A DNA stretch of 64,000 nt from Byssothecium circinans (Eukaryota; Ascomycota; Dothideomycetes; Pleosporales; Massarinaceae), in NCBI GenBank assembly GCA_010015675.1, contig ML976986.1, forward strand, positions 86,313 through 150,312, written 5' to 3'. A program made the translations under genes and the position numbers. Below are positions 21,245 through 31,902 of this stretch, piece by piece; positions within the stretch are counted from its first letter, which is position 1; every line of letters starts with the position of its first letter. The notes beneath the pieces are model-generated. The model had not been told where the DNA came from. It ran no database searches and saw nothing but the letters and a program-made list of their open reading frames with translations.

Positions 21245-22455
21245 TCACAATTCCGATTTCTCAACGTAATCTCTCCGCGCAGAGTTGGTCCCAAAATGAC
21301 CTTCTAACTCCATCCACTCTGCCGTGAACGCCGTCACCAACCTTGTCCAATCCTCTACAGTATCCATGTGTAAATGCTCGCCATCGTCGGTAATCTCATG
21401 CCATTGGTAAGGGAAAGGTGTGGGTATCACGTGTAAAACTTCAACTCCACGTGCCATGAAAGGGATATGGTCGTCCTCAACAAAGCCTCCAAAGAAGTTG
21501 TCATCCTTTTTCGCATAATCTGTCAAGAAATGGGGTTCTGCGCGCTTCTTATTATCCCGCTTTGCTAGTTTCGACGGGTGATTTGGCGACGACTTGAACA
21601 GTCCCAGCTCTCGCAGACGGTGTTCGAGCGTAGCCATGTGTTTATACGCCCAGTGTGTCGTCTTGAAGTATGAAGGTACGGTTGGGCTCGCGCCGCCCAG
21701 TAGATCGAGCAGGAGGAAGAGGTCTATGGAATTGAGAGGCGTCTGGTATGTGGATGCGGCGGGATGATAGGCGAACTCCCACGCTTCAGCAAGGGCACTG
21801 TAGCAAATTAGCACTCATTCTCTCTTTTAGGATGACTAGCATACCGCGCTCCATATAGACTGTCCGTAGCCGTCCACGATACGAATGCTTCCTCCCCATC
21901 CAGCAGCAATATCTGTACGCCACTCTGTTCGTCCATTGCATCCAAATCGTCTGCCATTGCCTCCCACTTCTTCGTCAACGCCTTGTCAATGCTGCGCGCT
22001 GCGTGCAAAATCATCGCGCAAGGTGCTGCGCTATCAATCGCCCCAATAAAGCCCTTCGGCTCCACCTTGCTGTCATAATGCGCAACGAGTGCCAGTCTGC
22101 CCACGTCTCCAACCCTTGTATTCGGTGGGTCGCGCGTCGCAATGATGTTCACGAAGGGTATCTGCTTGCCGTGGCTCAGGGGCGTAGTCGACGTCGAATT
22201 GTGCAGTTCAATACTCCATTCTGGCAGCTCCTTCTTGATCCAATCGACGAGGTGTTGGCGCACAGCAGCATTGCCTTCTGTGCCTGATACTCGCGTGCGC
22301 AGAATGGGCGCTAAGATGTTGCCTTTCTTGATATCGAATTCATCGCCTGGATTTGGGAAGTTCTTGAGCGTATCGTCGCTGACAGTGCTGTAGGCAGTCG
22401 TAAGGGAGAGTAGAGAAAAGAACGACAGGAACGCTGCCAAGAATACAGGCACCAT
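21245..22455 (-). CDS. Glutaminyl-peptide cyclotransferase (secretory M28-family fold)
   Basis: Exons 21845-22455 and 21245-21797 with a 47-bp intron encode 387 aa. An N-terminal signal sequence (MVPVFLAAFLSFFSLLSLTT) sends it to the secretory pathway. The zinc ligands of glutaminyl cyclases are visible: Asp in LVAHYDSKVEPKGFIGAIDS, Glu in ILLLDGEEAF and His in the C-terminal EHLHMDT block. FVNIIATRDP and HIPFMARGVEVLHVIPTPFP are further family signatures. The enzyme converts N-terminal Gln or Glu of secreted peptides to pyroglutamate. At the 3' end, GTGAGTATG, a TACTAAC branch site and an acceptor (intron 21183-21248) could replace the last codon plus stop with FSGIP and a TAG at 21167-21169, so the exact C-terminus is uncertain. 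Confidence 0.9.
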
Positions 22456-22874
22456 GATGAGCTACAAAGTCAAGAGTGAAGGGGTCGATTATCTCATTGG
22501 TGATCGACCTATCGGAAGGGAGGCAGCATGTTGGGTGCTGTGCTGAGCTGCGACTTGTGAACGGAGGCCCAAGAAATGTCTTGGACTCGTGGTCACATCG
22601 CAGCTGATGAATTGATTGCTCGGAACGCTTCCGCCAACCCGCTTTGCGCACGTGATAGCGTTTCACCAGTGGACGCCAAATCCTTCACATATTTTGCGGA
22701 AGGAAAGGGTGTCGCGTCTGTAAAATCGCATAAATACGTGACATCGATCTCTCCTGGGCAAGTCGTTGCTTTCGTTCTTCTCCGCCGCCAAGAAGAGATT
22801 GAGGCAAGTGTAGCCGAGCCCCCGAACGTCTCCAACGCGTCTGGCTTCCTGCATCACTAAACCCATCAATTGAG

Positions 22875-24215
22875 ATGCATGCGCGCTTCTTTTCCATTTC
22901 CCAAGCTTTCAGAAGCTCGAGACAATGCACGCGACCCTACCTATCCAATTTTCAGCCTCGAATAGAGCAGTTTGTGTGCCAAACATGCCGGCATAAATTT
23001 TCTACCTCTCCCATCTTTCGCAACATCGCGCAAGCTTCGAGAAGAAGCTATGCCACAGCAGCAAGAAATGTTAAAAATCCGAAAGAGAAGAGTGAGTTTA
23101 TTTTAGAAAAGCTATTGAACGTTTGGCTGATGAAACTAGGATATCTAACTGAACTCTTGATTTACGATGCTGGAGATACTCGCACCACCTATGTCGCCTT
23201 CTGGAAGGCTGTCGTCTTACTGCAATTTGGAACCTGCGTGGTATTCATTACTCCCATGCTGTATAAAAACGAGAATGAACCTAATGAGTACATCCGTTCA
23301 TTCCAAGCCGTTGGAGGTAAGTTGCCCATGTGTAGGCGCTTTGTTCATATCACGTGCCGGCTTCTCTCACTCAACATCACATCGTTACAATGTTCGACTG
23401 CTTTACATCTTCAACTATCAATCAGCGTCTGCCTTAATACTGTTTGTCGAAGCAGACCTCTTTCCGACTGAAGTCCACTCAACTCAAGAACTTCCTTTCC
23501 TTTTCTGGATAGCTTCAATTATTTTCCATCCATTCACCCTATCCAGCCCCCATCTCTCCTCCTCTTGATTCGACGTCCGCATTCTGTTTCGACTGAAAAG
23601 GTAAATTAACAGCTTCTAGTCACCCTCCTAGCCGCCATCCCCTGCGCCGTCCTCTCCTTCCTAACCGCCCCCTACGTCTCCCAAATCCACATGCAAATCC
23701 CCCTCAACGCCACACACTCACTCACTGCCCTCCGAGCCTTCGCCCGCAACCCACCCCCAACAACCCGTCTCCGCTTCCTCACCCTCCGCATCTTCCCCAT
23801 CGGAAAATTCACAACGACCTATCTATCCGAAATGCGCGCTCTACCCGCTCGACGCTTCCGCATGGCGAACCTCGAGAGAATCAAGGGAAGGCACTGGGAA
23901 GAGGAGAAGAAGGAGAAGAGCTTGGGCAAGAAGGTTTGGGAACTTGTTAATGAGCCCAGGTGGAAGTTTTATGTTAAGGAAGGGAGGGCGTGTACGGTGA
24001 GGACGGGCGTGCCGGGGGTGTGGGAGGAGGTTGCGAGGGTGATTGGGGAGCAGACGAAGAGGGCTGAAGAGAAGGAGATGGGGAAGGCTGGTTTGGGTAA
24101 GGCACGGGGGTTGGATAGGAGGACAGGGACGGTTAAGAGGCTGACGAAAGTAGCGGAGAGAAAGGTGCCCGAGGCGACCATTAGGAGACAGACATTCCGT
24201 TCGCCGACGAAGTGA
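22875..24215 (+). CDS. Mitochondrial TMEM70-like inner-membrane protein
   Basis: Exons 22875-23316 and 23620-24215 give 345 aa. The N-terminus MHARFFSISQAFRSSRQCTR continues to a second Arg/Ser patch ending RRSYATAARN, a plausible mitochondrial presequence. LLIYDAGDTRTTYVAFWKAV leads into a membrane segment (LQFGTCVVFITPMLY). The splice then joins QAVGG to VTLLAAIPCAVLSFLTAP, a second membrane segment followed by YVSQIHMQIP and LRFLTLRIFPIGKFTTTYLS. Two membrane spans between a Y-D-x-G start and a T-x-Y-L element resemble the TMEM70/TMEM223 group, which includes assembly factors of respiratory complexes; the assignment is tentative. The C-terminus is very basic. The 303-bp intron is far longer than the 45-65 bp norm here. 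The gene diverges from the glutaminyl cyclase gene over 419 bp. Confidence 0.65.
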
Positions 24216-24537
24216 GGGTGTACGAAAGACGTTGAACTACAATGAAGTACCTAGGTATGTAAACAAAAGGAACTCTGCTGGACTACTGTAAGTGGTTCCA
24301 TGTAGACTATCGACGTATGTATGGAATATTCTGTATTATAAACGAGTACGTGGAAAGCAAGGCTTCTGGTATCAAATTGAAGCGAGTGTTGCTCAAAGAA
24401 CGGAGGATATCGCAACGTTCCCACCACCAACATTTCATCTCCACATAACATGGTCCCATACCATCCATCCCCACCTACAAACTCTCCCTCGCGCCGTCCC
24501 CAAAACCCCGCTCCGTCCTCAAAGGCTGATACAACTA

Positions 24538-26525
24538 TCAAACCGCAGTCTCCTTTTCACTCGTCACGGGCTTATTCTCATCCTGCATCGCAGCCTTCTC
24601 CTCCAACGCCACGGGTTCACTCGCCGGACTATCCGTGACCCCCAGCCTAGTCAACAAATCCGACAATCCGACCTCCCCATGCACCTCCGCCCACCTCTCC
24701 TTCTCCCTCTCCGCAACCCCCACACTCCCGAACAAAATATCCATTTCCTCGAGCGAGAGCCCCTTAGTCTCGGGAACAATGGCCCAGACGAAGATGGCGC
24801 CGCCGGTGGTCAGGAGGCCGAAGAATATGTAGGTGCCGTATGTCATGCTGCGGAGCATGTCGGGGGTTACTTGGCCGACGATGAAGTTGTTCATCCTGGG
24901 ATGGCGCGTTAGTGGGGCGTTTTATAGAGGGGGAGGAAGGGCAGACGTACCAGTTCGACGAAGCACCGAGGGCAATGCCGTATGAGCGGTTGGACAAGGG
25001 CCAGATCTCAGAGATGACGATCCAAGCACAAGGACCCCAGGAGTATCCGAAGTGGATGACGAAGAGCCATACCATTACTACAGCGGCCCAACCGGCCGCT
25101 TGGTGGGCTTCCCAGCTATCCTCGAAACTTGCTGAGATGGCAGCCTATTGGAAAAGTCAGCAATCAATTCCGTGATAGTTTCACAAGTGCGCTCTTACAA
25201 TAATGAAGTGACAGATAGCCATGCCCACCGCACCGATGATGAGTGTGGGCTTCCTACCCCAGCGATCCACATACATAACCGCCGGAATCGTAGCAATGAA
25301 CATGACGATACCGACCACACCAGTAGCAAGCAACGAAACCGAATTGCTGTTCAAACCGAGCCCACCGAAGATGGTAGGAGCATAGTAAAGCACCGCGTTA
25401 ATACCCGTCCACTGCTGGAAGAACATCGTCACGGTAGCCACGATAACACGCTTGAACATAGCCTTCGTCTTGAATAGACTGCCAATAGCTACGAACTGCA
25501 GCTTGAAGGTGCTCATGGCAGACAGATCCTGCAAATGCGGAAAGTCTTCAGCAAGCGTCTTCTTCTCGAACAGCGACTGAGCCTTGATTTCCGCGTATTC
25601 GAGCTCGATCAGATCGTTGTCTTCGGACAGGCCGCGGAGATGGGCGAGCACGCGGCGCGCTTCGGCTTCGCGGTTGTGGTGGATGAGCCAACGGGGCGAG
25701 AAGGGCATGAAGAGCATGCCAACGCCGAGGAGAAGAGCGGGAACGAGCTGGAGGGAGAGAGGCAAGAGCCATGCTGATTCTTTTTGACCGCGGCCCGTTC
25801 CTCCGATGAAATTTGTGCCATAGTCGATCCAGAAGCTGACCATGATACCGAGCGTGATGGAAAGTTGTTGGAGACCGACCAGTGCACCTCGAACTTCGGG
25901 CGGTGCGATTTCGGCGTTGTACATAGGCACGATCATGGAGAGGGAACCGACGCCCATACCTGCTCTCGGTCAGTATGCTTTTCGGGTTCGGTTTTACGGG
26001 CTTGTTGTACCAGTGATGAAACGACCAGCAAGGATGGAATTGTGGCCAGCGGAAGTAATCGAGGTAGTTTGTATGACGACACCCACGATGAAGATGGTTA
26101 CGTTGACGAGAATGGCGTATTTTCGAGACAGTATCTCAGCCAGAAAACCAGAGTACATGGTCCCGAGCCAAGCTCCAAGCTCGAGAATGGATACCAGCCA
26201 GCCTTGCTTGGACGCGTTATATGTGAGCGTCTCAGGGTCTTCGATGTAATTGCCCATATCTGCAAAAATCGTTTAGTCTCTCTCCTCTACATGGGAGAAA
26301 GGGAAGGTTTAACTTACGTTCTTTGAAGCTTGTCATAACCAGCACGCCAGAGAAGACTCCTTGGTTGTAACCGTATAGTAAACCACCCAAGCAAGCAAAA
26401 CACGCAATTCCAAAGACCTTCAGATTCTTCATCAAAGCCGCAGGTCCCGATTCAACCTGGAATGCCTTCCGGCGCGCCAAAGCAGCGGCCTCGAAGTCAT
26501 GAGCGGATCCACCGACGGGCGCCAT
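24538..26525 (-). CDS. Major facilitator superfamily sugar transporter
   Basis: Five exons (26318-26525, 26011-26259, 25199-25959, 24951-25144, 24538-24895), all with 51-58 bp introns, encode 589 aa. Sugar-porter signatures are complete: GGLLYGYNQGVFSGVL in helix 1, the loop after helix 2 with LSRKYAI, GRFITGMGVGSLSMIVPMYN continuing AEIAPPEVRGAL, FMPFSPRWLIHHNREAEARR after helix 6, QQWTGINAVLYYAPTIF in helix 7, YVDRWGRKPTLI and VPETKGLSLEEMD. About twelve membrane segments are predicted, with a charged cytosolic C-terminus. Splices rebuild conserved text such as SFKEHMGNYIEDPETL. The ATG at 26525 in context GACATCATGG is chosen; an in-frame ATG at 26702 would add 59 residues. The substrate (hexose, pentose or polyol) cannot be decided. 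Confidence 0.92.
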
Positions 26526-28747
26526 GATGTCTTTGTCTTCCAACAATCCTTCTCTTTCGCTGTCGTCAGTCTCCGTCCAAAAGCCAAAAGAGTCCAAGAA
26601 GGAATCAAGCAAAAAAAATTTAGAGCTCTCCGAACGTGCGGAAACGCTGCAGGACGCGACCTTTTCTAATACCCTGCGCGCATGGTCCGCGCTGCAATTC
26701 ATACCGCAAGGCTTACTGCATTTGCAACCCTAGCAATACGCGGCACCTGGGTCTCGGGTAATCGGGGTGAAGATCTTGAATGCCAGTTCGAGAGCGTCGA
26801 GCTATATAGCGGGTAAATTGTTCGGTTAAGCTGATTGGCGCTTGCTTGACCAGCTTCAACGACGGGCCTTTTTCGCTGCCAGATGAGGTCGCTCACCCGA
26901 CGCTATTATTCGCCCGGTGCAGTTGTTGTCAGAGTGTTGGACCGAACCCCGCCTCTGATGAGCTGACCGCATGGCTGCTTCACGCCTTACACTGTACAGT
27001 ACGCTTGTCGAATCGTTCATGCTGGATGTGTCGATCTTGAGACTGTTCTGCAATTTGCTCGTACTCACCGTTCCAAGTGTTCTGGGCCAAAGCGGAATCA
27101 TGTCTCTTGCGTATCCTGGTGGCTCTTGAAACGTACAACCAATATAAGCGTCGAGTTAAGCTTCGAAGTACCGCACGAGGCGTTTGATCCGAACGCCCCG
27201 CGGGGGTGGGGCTGGCGGGAGCTAATAGTCGATCGTTGGCTATTCTGCCTAAAATGCGAATGAATTGCTGGAAGATGAATAAAGTAAGTGAGCCTGGGCG
27301 GGGCGATCCGGGTGTATGGAAATAAAGAGATGGTCGGGTCAGGGCAGATGAGAATGGAATGGTTTAGAGAGAACAAGAATGGTGAATGTGGGTGAAGAGA
27401 CGGGTCTTGGGAAAAGAGAGGCTGGGGATGAAGCTGGGGACAACAGAGCTAGCCTTGGCCGTCTTAGCGGCAAATTACGAACATCCTAAGCTCGGCAAAG
27501 AGACCTGGATGCTGGATTCTGGCATGCTGCATGGATGTTGAAAGGAAGCTTGGGATCTTGAGAGATGTTTCGGGACGAAAGCGATAAAGTGTATGCTGTG
27601 GAGAGGTCTCTGCATAGTGATGAGATGTCACACTTCAAACTCTCAACAGTCTCTAACAGTTCCGTGGGGTTCGAGTCAGGCACAAAAGGGGTAGCCTTGA
27701 AGATAGCTGGTATCCAGAGCAACACTGCCGTACACGATACTTTGTTCCACCGCCACAGGTATTCTTTGAGTTCGCATAGGGATGAATCATGGGTTATGGT
27801 CAACGATCACTACCTTACGCTACTCGCGCCAGCCAGTGTTGTATCTGTTGATGCACTGTTTAGTAATTCCATCATGTTCGTCATGATATAAATTCAACAG
27901 ACGTGGTTGCAAGGCCTCCACCCACAAATGTTCCTTCGTTCATTGCTCTTCAGATTGCATCAGTGAACCCGGCGTTCAGTCAAGAGGACTGGTGAACGGC
28001 ACCCAATTTTTTATTCTAACAATTTGATGGAAGAACCTTCGCTCTAAGTTAAACGGTAGATACCGAGAAGAAGTGCTGAAAGAATGACTGTCAAATTGCA
28101 GGTGCCACATCAGATGTGAGAGCTCGAATTTATACGCTGTGTGCGACCTAACCGACCACGTGACCAAACTCGTGTGAAGCTAGCTATTAGTAATAACCGC
28201 TACAAACTTGGCCCTCGGCCCTCCATCCACTCGCGATGGCCGCAACTCCAGCCACATCAGATCGATTGATGAGCCGAAGGCCTAGTCCCTAATCGGTCAA
28301 GCGTGCCCACCGGAAATCGCAGACTTCGCAGACGGGAAGCCATCAACACTCTTCCATTATTGTCGTTCCAAACCCATCGCAATTCGACGTAGCATACCCT
28401 TACTACAGGAACTATCACGAATACATACTTCGTGGTGTACTGGCACGTCTAAACCATCCTCTTTGGATCAGCCGGTGCTACCCTCGAAACTCCAACATCC
28501 ACGTACAAGAAAGAGATACGATATCCTGACTTTAGTCTTGGGGAATCATAGCCCCCACTCATTCAGATCGAGTTCTTCAAGACTCCTAAGCTGTAGGATA
28601 CGTGCCTTACACAGGTCGAGTGGAGTGAGATTGATCGCGCTAGATTGAGGCAGTTTTCTAGCCCTCTTGATCATCGCGCACACGGAGCACCTTGCTGGCT
28701 CGGAGGTCTGACAAAGCAAGCAAAACCGAAAACACCCAGCTTCCAAG
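26526..28747. other. Intergenic spacer, no supported gene
   Basis: About 2.2 kb without a convincing gene. Open frames at 27486-27803 (minus) and 27565-27891 (plus) overlap each other in antisense and neither shows a family motif. The ends are the presumed promoters of the sugar transporter (minus strand) and of the superoxide dismutase (plus strand). Confidence 0.5.
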
Positions 28748-29603
28748 ATGCGGGGGTTCACAGGATTCTCAATCGCCTCCCTTTCTGTTCTTCTCATCTC
28801 AACAACAATTGCATCTGAACAACAGCCCTTTCAGTTCGAAGCAATGGCCTCAACATACAGCCTGCCCCCGCTCCCATACGCCTATGATGTTAGTTTCACG
28901 GCTTCCGTAATGTTCCACCCCACAAGTTAGTTGCTCACGCGCTGCAGGCCCTTGAACCGCACATCTCACAGCAGATCATGGAGCTTCACCACTCCAAACA
29001 TCATCAGACATACATCACCAATCTAAACGCTGCACTCAAGACCCAAGCAGAAGCTGTCCAAACTGCGGATATCACGACTCAAGTCTCCCTTCAGCAAGCC
29101 ATCAAATTCAATGCTGGTGGTCACATCAACCACTCGCTATTCTGGCAGAACCTTGCTCCAGCCAATTCAGCCAACGCAAAGTCTTCTGCTGCCCCTCAAC
29201 TGGTCAAACAGATCAAGGCGACCTGGGGCGACGAAGCTGCCTTCCGTGAAGCTTTCAAGACTGCACTTCTCGGCATTCAAGGAAGCGGATGGGGATGGCT
29301 TGTCAAGATTGAGACGGGAAAAGAGCAGAGGCTTGCTATCGTGACAACCAAGGACCAAGATCCTGTTGTCGGGAAAGGAGAGGTGCCTGTTTTTGGTGTG
29401 GATATGTGGGAGCATGCATACTACCTGCAGGTAAGAGAATCCCTCGGGGGTCAAATTCGGATGGCTGACGGGGGTTTTAGTACCTGAATGGCAAAGCCGC
29501 ATATGTGGAGAATATCTGGAACGTGATCAACTGGAAGACAGCGGAAGAGCGCTTTGTTGGCACTCGCGCTGATGCGTTTAAGATCCTGAAGGCATCTATT
29601 TAG
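28748..29603 (+). CDS. Manganese-type superoxide dismutase with signal-like leader
   Basis: Exons 28748-28888, 28948-29430 and 29481-29603 give 248 aa. All four metal ligands are present: His in EPHISQQIMELHHSKHHQTY, His in GGHINHSLFWQNL, and Asp and His in FGVDMWEHAYYLQ, which splices to YLNGKAAYVENIWNVINW. The Gln of LLGIQGSGWGWLVKI marks the manganese type. The protein dismutes superoxide to hydrogen peroxide and oxygen. The N-terminus MRGFTGFSIASLSVLLISTT ending IASEQQPFQFEA is a hydrophobic leader more like a secretory signal than an Arg-rich mitochondrial presequence. A second in-frame ATG at 28844 opens a leaderless form starting MASTYSLPPLPYAYD, the usual start of a cytosolic MnSOD. 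Location is therefore uncertain. Confidence 0.93.
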
Positions 29604-29915
29604 ATGCCAGGCTACCACATAAATCCGTAGTGGCACAACTACAATCAAAAGCTACAACAGATTCTTTTCGAGTACTCCGTATACGCAGGTCCAATAACAT
29701 CATGATCACTTCCAGCACGGACCACGTCGCCGGAGTATTAGCGCTTCATCTCAGTACTCACTCAAACATGCTCAAATCCCTCTTAAGTACTCAAACATTC
29801 GAAGCCATTTCTTCCTTCTATTAAAGTAGTTCCAAAGAATATTTCTATACTGACACCACATCATTGCCATTCTTTGAGTCAACCTTCCCGTCTTCTCCAC
29901 CCACCCACAAGTATC

Positions 29916-30415
29916 ATGTGCAACGGACACTCCACACGAACCAGCCAGGGCGGCTCCATCGCAGTCTTGAAACCTTGCCAATATTTGAAACGATCCGATT
30001 CTGAGGAAGAAATGCGGCTGCTGTTCTCGAACTACTCCGATCCCTCGATCAACCAAGTGGGAACGCAAGTTGAGCTGCATGGTTGGGAAGCAAACAGCAC
30101 AACATCACAGGAGAACTGTTGGGTTGTTATACAGTGAGTCCACATCAGCTTTATGCATTCTATTTTTTGGACGGTTGGCTAATCATAGGCAGTCGGGACG
30201 GTGATCTTAGCGCCTCGTCCACTCAATTACCATCGCTGTCGAACCCTTTCTTCTCGTTTCCGCTCGATGGTCAATCAGCATCTACCATGCGACTTCAGCA
30301 AAAGCTCGACCTTGGTGTCGGCGATACAGGCATCATAGGACGAAGGATATCCGTCATGACGAGTTCACGCAAGGGGCCGCTTACAGTGGCTGAAGGGATC
30401 GTTGGATGGAATTGA
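29916..30415 (+). CDS. Small hypothetical protein
   Basis: Exons 29916-30133 and 30193-30415 with a 59-bp intron (GTGAGT donor) give 146 aa. The nearest AG at 30187-30188 leads to a stop after four codons, whereas GGCAG at 30188-30192 keeps the frame open to 30415. The protein starts MCNGHSTRTSQGGSIAVLKP, has an acidic centre (RSDSEEEMRLLFSNYSDP), a Trp-containing VELHGWEANSTTSQENCWVV, then a Ser-rich linker and a basic GIIGRRISVMTSSRKGP near the end. No family recognised and no signal peptide. It starts 312 bp downstream of the SOD stop on the same strand. Confidence 0.5.
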
Positions 30416-31778
30416 AATGAAGAATTGAAGTTTTCGGTGGGCAATATGGTTCTAGATACTTGTACGCGGTTCCTACGATATGTGATCATGGGAAGACATT
30501 CATAATTAATTCTCTTTACTGATATCAAATGGTCATGGAGTTGTCATATGTTGGCCAATCATCGCAAGCAAAATGCGCTACCAAAAGACGGCTTAGCGCG
30601 CTCCACATTTCCGTCCGACGTCCCGCGTTGATGTTGAACCTCATCTCTTCATCCTAACACCATCAAGAGGATCTTCAACGTCCTCTACTATTATTGCTTC
30701 ATTGCTCCCCTATCAATCGTGTTTCCTCATTTAGTTGTCATGTATGAAAGAGCTAGCTTCCATGGTCATTATCCTGGGCGACTCTACTGCCGGCGAAATG
30801 GAGACGTTAAACGACTCTCCGCGAGAGAGCAATAACAAGCAGACGCCCATGTGCCTTACCCTAGCATGGAGATTATAATGCGCTTTTCTCGGGATATAGC
30901 AGTATTGATGGTCTAGTATGATGTTTGCCATCAACACGCTATCGTTTCCCCGAAGTTGTTGGACAATTGCCAGAGGCCTATTGTCAGCACTAGTGCTTGC
31001 AAACTTTACTTAACGATGCAACATCGTTAAATGCGGTCGCTCTGACCGTCATTCCAGAAGGTAGAGCGGAAAGTTGAATAGTGGATTTCAAAGCAAGAGT
31101 CATCATGGTATTCTAGGCGACGAAGGCACTCGACGAATCCAATTTTTTTGGCGCAACAACTGGTGAAAAGTTGGAAACTTCAGTAAACAGGTGGCCAATA
31201 TTCTAGGATGGATATCCGGCGTATCTTCTCCCCCCTCTCAATTTAACATCTTCAACCCTTCACAGTCATTTTTCAAGTATCTATTCTCCATCGCGGAAGG
31301 CTCGAGCCACTCGTCTTACCCATGTTTGTCTAAGGAGAGTTCAACAACCGGCTCGTCCCCGATGCTATGTCAGTGGTGTCAGCCGCGTCGTCATCACTGG
31401 CACGGCGCAGCAAAAGGAGGTGTACCCAGCGGCCAACCGGGAATTGCAGAAGAGTTCGAAAACCCTGGATCTATACACTTCAATCAATCGGGGGGCATGC
31501 TACAGTCGGCGAGAGCGAGTAGCTCTGGCATGTAGGAGGCGATCCAGATATCAAAATGTAAGTTTAGGGAGGCATTCGGATAGCCATCGACCGGGAACTA
31601 GAGGGCGAACAGAGCGTGCCGACAAGGTTTTGTCTGGGCAGTAGAAGCCTCTGTATATTTTCTACTTGTCACCAGACGATTGCACTTCTCGTGCTTTCTG
31701 CTGCCGTTTGCAAAACGCTCGAAAAGGCTAGCGGCGTGTGGCCGGCCTGCCCACAGTGCGTAAATATCTGCGCACTCG
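30416..31778. other. Intergenic spacer, nothing recognised
   Basis: No frame with coding character on either strand. The sequence includes AT-richer patches and merges into the tandem-repeat leader of the next gene. Confidence 0.5.
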
Positions 31779-31848
31779 ACCCTCACCACCTTACCCTCAC
31801 CACCTTACCCTCACCACCTTACCCTCACCACCTTACCCTCACCACCTT
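31779..31848 (+). repeat. Five exact copies of a 14-bp tandem repeat
   Basis: ACCCTCACCACCTT is repeated five times without mismatch (70 bp), ending about 55 bp before the start codon at 31903. It probably lies in the promoter or 5' UTR of that gene. The unit is not the fungal telomere repeat (TTAGGG). Confidence 0.95.
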
Positions 31849-31902
31849 ACCACCCCCATCACAACACAACCATCTACCTCCTTCAACCTCCTTCCAGGCA
31901 AA

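Noticed and set aside
27486..27891. Opposing ~105-codon frames
   Set aside because: Mutually antisense, no motifs, no supporting promoter or splice features.
31779..31848. Telomere-type or CRISPR-type array
   Set aside because: The unit is not TTAGGG and copies are contiguous without spacers; it is a simple minisatellite.
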